From the NCBI GenBank assembly GCA_033852175.1, contig JAWSUY010000030.1, positions 1 through 64,000 of the forward strand: a stretch of 64,000 bases of DNA, written 5' to 3'. Numbering within the stretch: the stretch's first letter is position 1; each line of letters opens with the position of its first letter. The notes under the pieces are model-generated. The model saw nothing but the letters and a program-made list of their open reading frames with translations, made no database searches and was not told the DNA's origin. A program made the translations under genes and the position numbers. The stretch comes from Agarilytica sp033852175. Lineage in GTDB: Bacteria > Pseudomonadota > Gammaproteobacteria > Pseudomonadales > Cellvibrionaceae. Of the stretch, positions 25,107 through 33,923 are shown in pieces.

Positions 25107-25469
25107 GATACGTCAGAAGGTACACTCCCCTATGCCTCGGAGGCACAGTCATTAAGATGAAAACAAGGCGATAGTACAAGACTTAGCTTTAAAGCAGCCC
25201 CTAAGAGTGTAGCCTGCGACATGGGCTCTCGCCACCTGACGGCATTTCCTTTACAGTAATTTTTTATGCGTGATCAAACTGTCCTATATCACAAAAAACC
25301 ACGTTCTCTTACTTCGAACTTGTTAGTGCCCTGATGGTCTATCTGTTATACGCTGGCGTTATAAAAAATACGCTGTAAAGAAAAAACGAAATTTAAAATT
25401 TATGACAAACACCCCATATACTGAAAAACAAATCGATATACCTACCGCAACCCCACGGCCAAACAGCCC
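25107..25469. other. Divergent intergenic region with a TGCCTC palindrome
   Basis: 363 bases between the GGDEF-EAL gene and the DUF3108 gene. A short perfect palindrome, TGCCTC-G-GAGGCA (25133-25145), lies about 27 bases upstream of the GGDEF-EAL start and could be an operator. No gene is supported here. Confidence 0.4.
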
Positions 25470-26246
25470 ATGACTCTACAGCTTTCATTCAAAGTCATTT
25501 TACTCGCTTCATTTCTGTGGTTAGGTTTATCGACGCCCAATGGCTTTGCAGATTCCAAGAGAACACTGCATCAGGCAAAGTACGAAGGTGAGTTCGATAA
25601 TTTCAATATTGATATGACAAGAACGTTAGTACACCTTGGCGGCGACCAATATAAACTGGAGACTAAAACAAAAAACCTCTTCGGCTCCATCACAGAAAAA
25701 GAGATTTTCTTATGGCCTAGTCAAAAAGTTATTCAACCTGTCAGCTACCGCTACGAACAGAATATTTTTGGAATAAAGAAGAAAAGAAAAATAAAATACG
25801 ATTGGACGAATCTAACGGCAACCAGTGAATATAAGAAAAAAAAGAAGACCGTTTCGATAGCTAACGGAGTATTAGGCCCAATGACTTACCAGCTAATGAT
25901 ACAAGTCGACCTCCTCACCGAGAGCAAGAAATTTGAATATTCATTTGTCGACCGAGGAAAATTGAAAACATACACGTTTGCCGATAATGGCATAGAAAGC
26001 ATTGCCTACAAAAACGTAACGATTGAAAAGGCTGTGAAATTGACACGAAAAAACGAGGGCCATAAGAAAAAAACCAGCATATGGTTCGACACAGAAAACA
26101 ATTTCACGCTATCATCGATCAAACAGATGAAGAATAATGACATTCACATTCTATTTATTACTTCAAGCCATTCCTTTCATCCATTAATTGACACGCCTTT
26201 GTCTACTCTTGCTCCCCCGGCCTCCCCAACATTAAAAGAACAATAA
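25470..26246 (+). CDS. DUF3108-family periplasmic protein
   Basis: A 258-residue protein with a signal peptide (cleavage near GFA-DS, residue 28). The rest fits DUF3108: YEGEFDNFNIDMTRTL, repeated beta-strand segments, and a late WFDTENNFTLSSIKQ block corresponding to the family's conserved Trp-Leu segment. The middle is unusually lysine-rich (KKKRKIKYDW, EYKKKKK). Probably periplasmic; function unknown. It is convergent with the outer-membrane barrel gene. Confidence 0.75.
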   Translation: MTLQLSFKVILLASFLWLGLSTPNGFADSKRTLHQAKYEGEFDNFNIDMTRTLVHLGGDQYKLETKTKNLFGSITEKEIFLWPSQKVIQPVSYRYEQNIFGIKKKRKIKYDWTNLTATSEYKKKKKTVSIANGVLGPMTYQLMIQVDLLTESKKFEYSFVDRGKLKTYTFADNGIESIAYKNVTIEKAVKLTRKNEGHKKKTSIWFDTENNFTLSSIKQMKNNDIHILFITSSHSFHPLIDTPLSTLAPPASPTLKEQ

Positions 26247-26266
26247 AGCCAAACGACCATTATCCA

Positions 26267-26836
26267 TTAAAACGTTCCATACAAACCCAAACCGTAAAAG
26301 GCATTAAATCGATCGTAAATTTGATAGCCATTAAACTCTAGCGTCAAGCCAAATCGTTTAAATATTTTGTAATTCACACCAAAACCCAGGCTAGCACCAA
26401 ACCGATCCGTAGTAATTTCACGAGACGTCTGATTAACAAGTGTTATCTTACGAACCCCCTCCCAATAAATACCACCAAATCGTCCATACAAAGAAAGATT
26501 TCGACGCATCGGCCATTTCGCTACATAGGACACTTCGTAAGCCGAAAGAGAAAGCGTATCACTATCCTCATCAACATCGTCCAAGCCATCAGCCGTGCCA
26601 ACCTCGTAATCACCAAGATCTATATAGGCCACTTCAAAAGAAAACGTTTTGGATACAGAATTCCCCAAATAAATTCGCATTCCAGTGTCGCCTTCAAAAT
26701 CTGCTGGGTCGTCTTCATCACCAATATAGTTTGAATCCGTGACGCCATAAGTCGCCCCAAGATATACCTGAGCAAAAGATTCAGCACTGACAAGCATTAC
26801 AGCAAGTATCAAAGCAATCGCTTTAATAGTTTTCAT
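26267..26836 (-). CDS. Outer-membrane beta-barrel protein
   Basis: A 189-residue protein. The ATG at 26836 has a GGAG site six bases upstream and starts a signal peptide (MKTIKAIALILAVMLVSA...FA, cleaved before QVYLG). The mature chain alternates polar and aromatic residues, with strand-like blocks such as YLGATYGV, LSAYEVSYVAKW, LSLYGRFGGIYW and ASLGFGVNYKIF. It ends in Phe (GLYGTF), the classical outer-membrane insertion signal. It is probably an eight-stranded barrel of the OmpA/OmpW size class. Ligand and role unknown. It lies 67 bases downstream of the haem-motif lipoprotein gene on the same strand. Confidence 0.8.
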   Translation of the reverse strand: MKTIKAIALILAVMLVSAESFAQVYLGATYGVTDSNYIGDEDDPADFEGDTGMRIYLGNSVSKTFSFEVAYIDLGDYEVGTADGLDDVDEDSDTLSLSAYEVSYVAKWPMRRNLSLYGRFGGIYWEGVRKITLVNQTSREITTDRFGASLGFGVNYKIFKRFGLTLEFNGYQIYDRFNAFYGLGLYGTF

Positions 26837-26903
26837 TCTTGACTCCAATCTATCTTATTTCCACATTGTTTTATCGTACAAAACACAGAAGCTGAAATCA
26901 CTC

Positions 26904-27818
26904 TCATTGAGTTGATACCACATGAACGTGCATACCCCCTGGCTCACCATCAGCATCTCCATCCACGTACTGCCCATCTAAACCCAGCAAAGCGGAATGC
27001 GATGGGTTGTTCAGCTGTAACTCAATCGATTCGAAGGCAATAGGAGGAGCTGATTGATAGCGAACTAATAATTGATTCTCGATGACCTCTACAGTGGTAA
27101 ATTCGGCTTCACCCAGGATACGCAAATCGCCTTGAATAAAGTAAATCAAGGCGCTGCCTTCTGAGATTGAAGCCGGATCTACTGGAGAGCTCAGGTTAAT
27201 CGTGTAAGAAATTGTTGCGGGCCCGAATTGAACTTTATTCAATAGTACTTGAGAACTGCCACCAGTCGACTCTGCTGCGCCAGAGCTAATCCAGCTTCGA
27301 ATCATATTGATTTGGCTAACAGGAAGCGCATCCGCACCCCCTGCTGGCATTCTCGCCCCTAAAATACCCATCGCCGCTTCTAGCTTCATAATGATATAAC
27401 TGTCATCGGGATTGCCGGGCACCACTCGTATAAAATCAGTTCCATCGGCAGACTCGACATCCACAAGATTACTGAGACTCATAGCAACTGAAGACAAATT
27501 CAAATTTCCACTATTAGGAGAAGCCTCTAGATGGCAACCCGAAACTGCGCAGGTTGGGGTAAAAATAGCCGTTTGAATCTCCGCTAGCGTTGCCGCAGGG
27601 AGCGGGGTTGGAGACGCTGTGGGGATTGGAGTAGCCGTCGCGGTTACTTCCGGTGTAACTGTTGGAGTCGGTGTCGGAGTTGGCGTCGGAGTTGGCGCAG
27701 GAGTAGCCGGGCGATCACTAAATGCATCTTCGGTATCTTGACCGCCACAAGCAAATACGCCAGTACAGACCAATAGAATAAACGCCACACGAATAGCGGG
27801 CACAGAAAAAGATATCAT
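26904..27818 (-). CDS. Lipoprotein with TP-rich linker and CxxxxCH haem-type motif
   Basis: A 304-residue protein. The ATG at 27818 has GGAGAG four bases upstream. The lipobox TGVFAC puts the lipid on Cys24. Residues 38-75 are a Thr-Pro repeat linker. A cytochrome-like domain starts at about 80: IFTPTCAVSGCH gives Cys90, Cys95 and His96, a C-x4-C-H arrangement instead of CxxCH. MPAGGADALP and the IRSWISSGA block at its end are typical of membrane-attached c-type cytochrome domains of the kind often found in copper- or polysaccharide-related lipoproteins. The final 110 residues are beta-rich. Whether haem is attached is uncertain. The role may be electron transfer at the envelope. Confidence 0.7.
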   Translation of the reverse strand: MISFSVPAIRVAFILLVCTGVFACGGQDTEDAFSDRPATPAPTPTPTPTPTPTVTPEVTATATPIPTASPTPLPAATLAEIQTAIFTPTCAVSGCHLEASPNSGNLNLSSVAMSLSNLVDVESADGTDFIRVVPGNPDDSYIIMKLEAAMGILGARMPAGGADALPVSQINMIRSWISSGAAESTGGSSQVLLNKVQFGPATISYTINLSSPVDPASISEGSALIYFIQGDLRILGEAEFTTVEVIENQLLVRYQSAPPIAFESIELQLNNPSHSALLGLDGQYVDGDADGEPGGMHVHVVSTQ

Positions 27819-27895
27819 ATGTCTCTCCACAACGGGTTGAAATGGACGAGATACGAACCTGTATACGATAAAGTCCCGGCCAAAAACACTGTTTT

Positions 27896-28276
27896 TTATT
27901 TATATAGTTCGTTTTCGCCGTACTTAATTTCCAGTGATCGTCTCTCTGCTTTTTTTAAGCCTTTCACCACTAGACCATAGGAGCGATCGATCATACGCTC
28001 GATTTCACCATTGGGAATCGAGCCATCAAGAATCACTGTATTCCAGTGCTTCTTATTCATATGGTAACCCGGAATGACCGCATCGAACACATCTCTAAGC
28101 GCTAAAGCTTCATCTGGATCACACTTTAAATTCATGTGAACGACACCACCTGATTGAACCGCATACGTAGCGAACATTTTTTGAACCACTTTCATAACCA
28201 AACAATCGGGGCCAAAGGGATAATCTTCGATGGCTTCGGGCTTACGGCACAGATAGTCTTTGAATTTTTCTTTCAC
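27896..28276 (-). CDS. MmcQ/YjbR-family protein (DUF419)
   Basis: A 126-residue cytosolic protein. The family signature is clear: DYPFGPDCLVMKVVQKMFA near residue 18, LKCDPDEALALRD, VIPGYHMNKKHWNTV, and the terminal DRSYGLVVKGL. These proteins have a YjbR-like fold of uncertain function, proposed to bind DNA. It is divergent from cysE with a 60-base gap, so the two share a control region. Confidence 0.87.
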   Translation of the reverse strand: MKEKFKDYLCRKPEAIEDYPFGPDCLVMKVVQKMFATYAVQSGGVVHMNLKCDPDEALALRDVFDAVIPGYHMNKKHWNTVILDGSIPNGEIERMIDRSYGLVVKGLKKAERRSLEIKYGENELYK

Positions 28277-28336
28277 TTTTAGGTCTCTAACGTTAACCTT
28301 AATTACTCTTTAGTATTAAACCTGCTCGGAGCAAAT

Positions 28337-29173
28337 ATGCAAGCAGAAGCATCAACGCCAGTTCTTAAGAAAAAAGATCCAATATGGCAAACCATCCTCC
28401 AAGAAGCACGAGAAGAATCCGAGAAAGAACCGGCACTTGCCAGTTATATTCACGCAACAATTCTCAACCACGACACCCTGGAAGGTGCTCTGAGCTTTTT
28501 GTTAGCGAACAAATTGGCTAACCCTGCAATTTCAGCTCTTCAAATCAGAGAGATTATAGAAGACGCGATCATTCGTGATGACTGCATCAGCCTCTCGGTA
28601 AGAGCCGACATTAAAGCCATATATGATCGTGATTCCGCCTGCGGCTCATACATGCTCCCCTTCCTCTACTATAAAGGTTTCCACGCCCTGCAGTGCTACC
28701 GAATTAGCCATTGCTTATGGAGCCGGGGCCGACGATCGATGGCAAGCTTTTTCCAAAGCACTATCGCCGAGACATTTGCTGTGGACATCCACCCGGCAGC
28801 CAGCATAGGAAAAGGCATAATGCTCGACCATGCAACCGGCATCGTGATTGGTGAAACCGCCGTTGTCGGTGATGACGTGTCGATTATGCAGGCTGTAACG
28901 TTAGGCGGAACCGGAAACGAAGCGGGTGATCGCCACCCTAAAATTGGTAAAGGCTGCTTACTTAGCGCCGGAGCCAAAATATTGGGAAACATCAAGATTG
29001 GAGAGGGTGTAAAAGTTGGAGCAGGCAGTGTGGTTCTTAACGATGTGGCGCCGCATACAACCGTCGTCGGTGTTCCCGCACGCGCTGTAGGCATTCCGTT
29101 ATCAGATTCACCTGCACTCGAAATGAATCATTGCATCAGCGCTGACTGCAAAGGCTCCGACCCAGAAACCTAA
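28337..29173 (+). CDS. cysE: Serine O-acetyltransferase
   Basis: A 278-residue enzyme making O-acetylserine, the precursor of cysteine. The N-terminal helical domain has LASYIHATILNHDTLEGAL, and the C-terminal left-handed beta helix shows hexapeptide repeats (HPAASIGKGIMLDHATG, VIGETAVVGDDVSIMQ). The catalytic His is in the DHATG block and the second His in GDRHPKIGKG. It ends in a short flexible tail as in E. coli CysE, where the tail binds CysK. It is monocistronic. Confidence 0.95.
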   Translation: MQAEASTPVLKKKDPIWQTILQEAREESEKEPALASYIHATILNHDTLEGALSFLLANKLANPAISALQIREIIEDAIIRDDCISLSVRADIKAIYDRDSACGSYMLPFLYYKGFHALQCYRISHCLWSRGRRSMASFFQSTIAETFAVDIHPAASIGKGIMLDHATGIVIGETAVVGDDVSIMQAVTLGGTGNEAGDRHPKIGKGCLLSAGAKILGNIKIGEGVKVGAGSVVLNDVAPHTTVVGVPARAVGIPLSDSPALEMNHCISADCKGSDPET

Positions 29174-29311
29174 GCCATTGGCACCCGCTACAGTTAAAAC
29201 CAAGAGATTCAAACCGCGCGACCAAACAAGTGTGGTTTGAATCAATTGAGCATAAGACCTTATCCAACGTAACGCAGGCATGTTTCGCTGCTGGCATTTG
29301 TCCCTTTACGC

Positions 29312-30289
29312 TTACAAGCGAGCAAGAGGAAACGTCATCACTTGATCAATACTTTTTACGCCCAACATCCCCATCAATAAGCGATCAACCCCGAGTGCTA
29401 TACCGGCACACTCCGGCAACCCCGACGCCAAAGCCGACATAAAATTTTCGTCGATATCTGGTAGAGGTAAACCGTTTTGCCGACGAACACTAAGGTCTTG
29501 CTCGAAACGATTCCGCTGAACACCAGAGTCTGTCAATTCCCAATACCCATTTGCCAATTCCAAGCCCTTCCAAAAGACTTCAAAGCGTTTTGCGACTTCG
29601 ACGCCTTGGTCGTCAGTTGCAACTTTTGCCAACGCACATTGGCACGCAGGGTAGTCGTATACGAAGGTAAGTTGTTGTAGCTCAGGCTCCACAAGATGGC
29701 TGAAGAGTAGATCTAGCCACGTATTCTTGTCGCTCTCATCCCAAGAGATATCCAAGTGAGATTTTGCCACAGACGCCAGTTTATCTGCGCTCGCTTCATG
29801 AGGGTCCACTCCGACATATGATTCAAACGCCGCTCGATAGGAGATTCGGCTAACTCCCTCACCTCCCTCAACTATCGCTAGTTGTCGAAATAACGCTTCC
29901 ACCTCATCCATCAACTCGATATCTCTAAAGCCTTCACGATACCATTCCAACATGGTGAATTCGGGGTTATGACGCGGGCCAGATTCATCATTTCGAACGG
30001 CTTTGCCCAGGTAATATATTGAGCCCGAACCGCCAGCCAGCAAGCGCTTCATGAAAAATTCAGGCGATGTTTGAAGGTAGTAATCGTGCCCGGATATCTG
30101 AGCAATAGGGGCACTCAGGTGAACGTCCGTCACTGTACTTCGGCCAAGAAGCGGTACATCCACCTCGATAACGTCGCTAGCGGCGAAAAAGGCACGAATA
30201 TCAGCGAGCAACTGCCCACGACTTACGATGACCTGTCGATCGACAGAAGATTGCCACATAGAAGTATTAGTGCGGGCGCTCGCCCGCAT
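29312..30289 (-). CDS. epmA: EF-P lysine ligase (GenX/PoxA)
   Basis: A 325-residue class II lysyl-tRNA-synthetase-like enzyme without an anticodon-binding domain. It attaches (R)-beta-lysine to the conserved lysine of EF-P. Motif 2 (GKAVRNDESGPRHNPEFTMLEWY) is split across residues about 90-115, and motif 3 is ECAGIALGVDRLLM. It lies 17 bases after efp on the same strand. The start codon at 30289 lies inside a GC-rich hairpin (TGCGGGCG/CGCCCGCA, 30271-30288); the next in-frame ATG at 30259 (MWQSSVD) is an alternative that also fits the family. Confidence 0.93.
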   Translation of the reverse strand: MRASARTNTSMWQSSVDRQVIVSRGQLLADIRAFFAASDVIEVDVPLLGRSTVTDVHLSAPIAQISGHDYYLQTSPEFFMKRLLAGGSGSIYYLGKAVRNDESGPRHNPEFTMLEWYREGFRDIELMDEVEALFRQLAIVEGGEGVSRISYRAAFESYVGVDPHEASADKLASVAKSHLDISWDESDKNTWLDLLFSHLVEPELQQLTFVYDYPACQCALAKVATDDQGVEVAKRFEVFWKGLELANGYWELTDSGVQRNRFEQDLSVRRQNGLPLPDIDENFMSALASGLPECAGIALGVDRLLMGMLGVKSIDQVMTFPLARL

Positions 30290-30306
30290 CCATCAATGGT
30301 TCGAAC

Positions 30307-30876
30307 TTAAGACTTACTAGCACGACCTAAATATTCACCAGTACGGGTGTCTACTCGAATTATTTCACCTTGGCTCAGGAATAAAGGCACCTTCACTACG
30401 GCTCCAGTCGCTAATGTCGCAGGCTTGGTTCCGCCCTGAGCCGTATCACCTTTAAGGCCGGGATCAGTTTCTACAATTTCAAGCTCAACATGATTGGGGG
30501 GCAATATAGCCAAAGGGTTACCGTTGTATAAGGTGACAACAATAATATCTTGCTCTCTTAACCACTTTGCGTTGTCACCTACAGCATTAACGTCCGCTTG
30601 ATGCTGTTCAAAAGTATCGGGCTCCATAAAGTGCCAGAATTCACCGTCAGTGTAGAGATACTCCATTTCAGTATCCATTACATCGGCACCTTCCAGGGAT
30701 TCACCAGATTTAAAGGTTCTTTCCCAGGTACGGCCAGTTTTTAAGTTTTTTAGCCGAACACGACTAAAGGCTTGGCCCTTACCAGGCTTAACCAATTCAT
30801 TCTCAACGATGGCGCAGGGGTCACCATCAAGCATTACTTTCAAACCGCTCTTAAATTCATTGGTAGAATAAGCCAT
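30307..30876 (-). CDS. efp: Elongation factor P
   Basis: A 189-residue translation factor that rescues ribosomes stalled at polyproline. The modified lysine lies in VKPGKGQAF (Lys33 counting the initiator Met). DGEFWHFMEPDTFEQ and VELEIVDTDPGLKGDT-like blocks (here VELEIVETDPGLKG) are typical. It is flanked by epmA downstream and divergent epmB, so all three parts of the beta-lysylation system apart from the hydroxylase EpmC are here. Confidence 0.97.
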   Translation of the reverse strand: MAYSTNEFKSGLKVMLDGDPCAIVENELVKPGKGQAFSRVRLKNLKTGRTWERTFKSGESLEGADVMDTEMEYLYTDGEFWHFMEPDTFEQHQADVNAVGDNAKWLREQDIIVVTLYNGNPLAILPPNHVELEIVETDPGLKGDTAQGGTKPATLATGAVVKVPLFLSQGEIIRVDTRTGEYLGRASKS

Positions 30877-30914
30877 TGTATCCTCAAAACATTTTCTTGG
30901 TAAAAAAGGCGCAC

Positions 30915-31922
30915 ATGATACCCCGAACTATCCCCACATGGCAGAGTAAAAGTTGGCAAGAAGAGCTAGCCGATATTGTCACCGATCCAGCGGAGCTGAT
31001 TTCGATGCTCAAGTTGGACGACAAATACCTAAATGAGGCGAAGCAGGCCTGCCTTGCGTTCCCTTTACGTGCGACTCGCTCCTACATCAAACGCATCAAA
31101 CCGGGAGATATCAACGATCCTCTGCTGAAGCAGATCCTTCCGCTGGGCACTGAGCTAGACGATATCCCAGGTTACACCCTCGACCCACTGATGGAGGCCG
31201 ATTTCACACCAACACCGGGACTCATCCACAAATATAAAGGACGCGTATTACTTGTAGCGGCTAACCAGTGTGCGATTAATTGCCGATATTGCTTTCGGAG
31301 ACACTTTGACTATCAAAGCCACAATCTTTCTCAAGAGCAATGGGGAAATAGCCTGCGCTACATAGAGAATAATTTGGACATTGAGGAAGTGATTCTCAGC
31401 GGTGGCGATCCACTCTCAGCCTCAGACAAAAAAATCGAATGGTTAGTCGATCGGCTGGCGTCATTTTCCCACATCACAAGACTTAGAATTCATACTCGCC
31501 TTCCTATCGTTGCGCCGTCACGAGTCACTGACAAGTTAATGGCAATATTGACCAAAACACGACTTCAATCTGTCATCGTTGTGCACATTAATCACCCTCA
31601 AGAAATCGATAATGAAGTAACTGCCACACTCCAAAAAATTAATGCGTCTGCGATAACACTGTTAAATCAATCTGTGTTGCTCAAAGGTGTCAATGACAAC
31701 GAAAACACTCTGACAGAACTGAGTAAAACTTTATTTCGGCAAGGAGTTTTACCCTATTATCTCCATTTATTAGACAAAGTTGTCGGCACCGCACACTTTG
31801 ATGTTGAAGAGGCTCACGCCAGCTCGCTATATAAAGCGTTACTTGCTAATCTACCGGGGTATTTGGTACCAAAACTAGTGAAAGAGGCGCCAAACGCCCC
31901 CTCAAAAGTTCCTGTCATCTAA
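30915..31922 (+). CDS. epmB: EF-P beta-lysine 2,3-aminomutase
   Basis: A 335-residue radical SAM enzyme converting L-alpha-lysine to (R)-beta-lysine for EF-P. I chose ATG 30915 (MIPRTIPTWQ); a TTG at 30876 would overlap the efp start. The cluster cysteines are Cys119, Cys123 and Cys126 (CAINCRYC). EVILSGGDPL and the RIHTRLPIVAPSRV block are signatures. It is divergent from efp with only 38 bases between starts, so the promoters overlap and the two sides are probably co-regulated. Confidence 0.93.
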   Translation: MIPRTIPTWQSKSWQEELADIVTDPAELISMLKLDDKYLNEAKQACLAFPLRATRSYIKRIKPGDINDPLLKQILPLGTELDDIPGYTLDPLMEADFTPTPGLIHKYKGRVLLVAANQCAINCRYCFRRHFDYQSHNLSQEQWGNSLRYIENNLDIEEVILSGGDPLSASDKKIEWLVDRLASFSHITRLRIHTRLPIVAPSRVTDKLMAILTKTRLQSVIVVHINHPQEIDNEVTATLQKINASAITLLNQSVLLKGVNDNENTLTELSKTLFRQGVLPYYLHLLDKVVGTAHFDVEEAHASSLYKALLANLPGYLVPKLVKEAPNAPSKVPVI

Positions 31923-32096
31923 ACTCAAGATATTGATACACAAAAAACCAATACACAGTAAACCAAATCCAAAACAGACAACTCACATTGACTTCAACTC
32001 AACCCATACTATTGTTTTGTACAATTGAATTTGTACCGCTAAATGGAGACCCAACTATTGGCGCTCATCCATTGTTAAGGATTTCAGAAGATTAAG

Positions 32097-33848
32097 ATGA
32101 AGAATAGTATCAAGCCAAGCCAGTTGCTGGCGTCGATTAAGCTTCCAGCGCAAGAGACATCACGTCTATCCTTTTGCGGTAGTGGTAAAGCCAGCGTTGT
32201 CCGTGATTGGGTCGATAACCTTCAAGCAACGAAGGTGATGAAAACCAGTGGCATTCTTTACAACGCTGTACCGGAAATTTCTCGCCTTAAAACCGACTAT
32301 AACAATCGCTTTGAGATACTCGAATACCTAAGACCGAGCATTCAATATTCTATATTGGGTCTACAGAAAACGTTCCTCAATCAATCGTTGATTATGCCCC
32401 CGGAAGCGCAAAAAGCCGTTATTGTCGCCCAATCATTGCAAAAAAACATGATCGATGGTTACTTAGCCTGCGTTATGCAAATCGCCGAAAAAGGCAAGGC
32501 TAGCAAAGCCACATTTGACCTGTTAAGCAAAGCGATCCACCGGGCCATTAGCGGTATTGGCTTGTTATTTTTTCGCAACTACCAAATTTACGCCCAGACA
32601 CCAGCTAGCCTTTGGTCCACAGTTAATATCCTCTATCAAGTCGCGTCTTACTACAGCCTCACGGACGTCCAAATTGTGGACCCTAGCCTTAGACATGCGC
32701 GCTCACTGTCCATCACCAATGTTTACACCCGTATATTGATGATGGCGTCGGCCAAAACAAATCAGATTAGCCAATCGGATATTGAATCTGCCTTTGCAGT
32801 GTTTGAACAATGGAGCCCGGCTGTTACGATCAAAAACGACCTCAGTGATGACCTAGAGAACTTTTTTGCGGTCAATCTCCTCAGTAGCCAAGGTCCGATC
32901 TATAAATCTAAAATTGCTGACCGTGACCAAGGCCTCTTTATTGAGCTCGAATTTAAACCCCTCCTGAGCCTACTATCTAAGCAGTCCTTTAATGCCGAAG
33001 ACATTGTCAGCACTGGCAACTCAATCAAAGTGCCTAAAGATTTTCCGGAATCATTATTGAGACACTTACTCGATACGTGGAGCAATGTTGCTCAGCGGAA
33101 ATTTGACAGAAGAGCAACAGAGTCAATAGCTGAAGTCTGCGTCGGCTTATCAGATTGCCATTACTTTATCTGCAATGGTCAAGATTTTGATTATTTTTTA
33201 CAAAGTTCAGGCTCAGAAGCTCAACAGAAAATATCACGCTTTTCGCAGGGCATTACTCCCGCTTCGCATTTAAATGATTATCAAAACAGCTGCACCCCAG
33301 TGCACCGGGTGAAAATTCAAAATGTTAGTGCCGCTGGTTACTGCCTACTCTGGCATGAAGATATTTCTTCTAAGGTAAGCGCTGGAGAGGTCATTGGAAT
33401 CAAAGAGGTGGGAAAGAGGACGTGGGGAGTTGGTATTATTCGCTGGGTGAGACAGCTCAAGAACGCCTCCCAACTCGGCATTCAATTATTATCAAACAAC
33501 GCAAAGCCATACGCCATTGCTCAAACTTACGATATGGGCGGTTACTCTGAGTATATGCGCGCACTGTTTCTACCACCCAGCAAGTTTGGCCAAGGCAACC
33601 CGACCCTTCTAACGGCCTCGGCACCCTTCCAAGAATTTGATAAAGTTAAGATAATCGACGGAGAAAAAGAATCGACCGCAAAACTAGATCGCGTGGTATT
33701 CTTCACGAAGAGTGCCCAGCAGTTTCGTTTTAGACGACTCGACAGTGGCCCCACCCAAATAGCAAGCAATACCAGTGAAGCAAACAACGAAAGTAATGCC
33801 ATAAAAAACGCAAACGACGCCGATAATTTCGACTCGTCATGGGACTGA
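32097..33848 (+). CDS. PilZ-like domain protein upstream of fimX
   Basis: A 583-residue cytosolic protein. The N-terminal 380 residues are mostly helical with no recognised domain. From about residue 395 the chain (HRVKIQNVSAAGYCLLW, WGVGIIRWVRQ, LGIQLLS) looks like a PilZ-type c-di-GMP-binding barrel. It is separated by 75 bases from fimX, as in pseudomonads, where the neighbouring gene encodes a c-di-GMP-responsive pilus effector (I recall it as FimW). A role in type IV pilus control is therefore inferred from context. The start has no strong ribosome site. I leave the symbol empty. Confidence 0.7.
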   Translation: MKNSIKPSQLLASIKLPAQETSRLSFCGSGKASVVRDWVDNLQATKVMKTSGILYNAVPEISRLKTDYNNRFEILEYLRPSIQYSILGLQKTFLNQSLIMPPEAQKAVIVAQSLQKNMIDGYLACVMQIAEKGKASKATFDLLSKAIHRAISGIGLLFFRNYQIYAQTPASLWSTVNILYQVASYYSLTDVQIVDPSLRHARSLSITNVYTRILMMASAKTNQISQSDIESAFAVFEQWSPAVTIKNDLSDDLENFFAVNLLSSQGPIYKSKIADRDQGLFIELEFKPLLSLLSKQSFNAEDIVSTGNSIKVPKDFPESLLRHLLDTWSNVAQRKFDRRATESIAEVCVGLSDCHYFICNGQDFDYFLQSSGSEAQQKISRFSQGITPASHLNDYQNSCTPVHRVKIQNVSAAGYCLLWHEDISSKVSAGEVIGIKEVGKRTWGVGIIRWVRQLKNASQLGIQLLSNNAKPYAIAQTYDMGGYSEYMRALFLPPSKFGQGNPTLLTASAPFQEFDKVKIIDGEKESTAKLDRVVFFTKSAQQFRFRRLDSGPTQIASNTSEANNESNAIKNANDADNFDSSWD

Positions 33849-33923
33849 CCAAAACCCTGGCGGGGTCTAAACTAATATCAGTAACCCAAACAATAATCCC
33901 CTGGAAACCCAAGCACTTAGATA

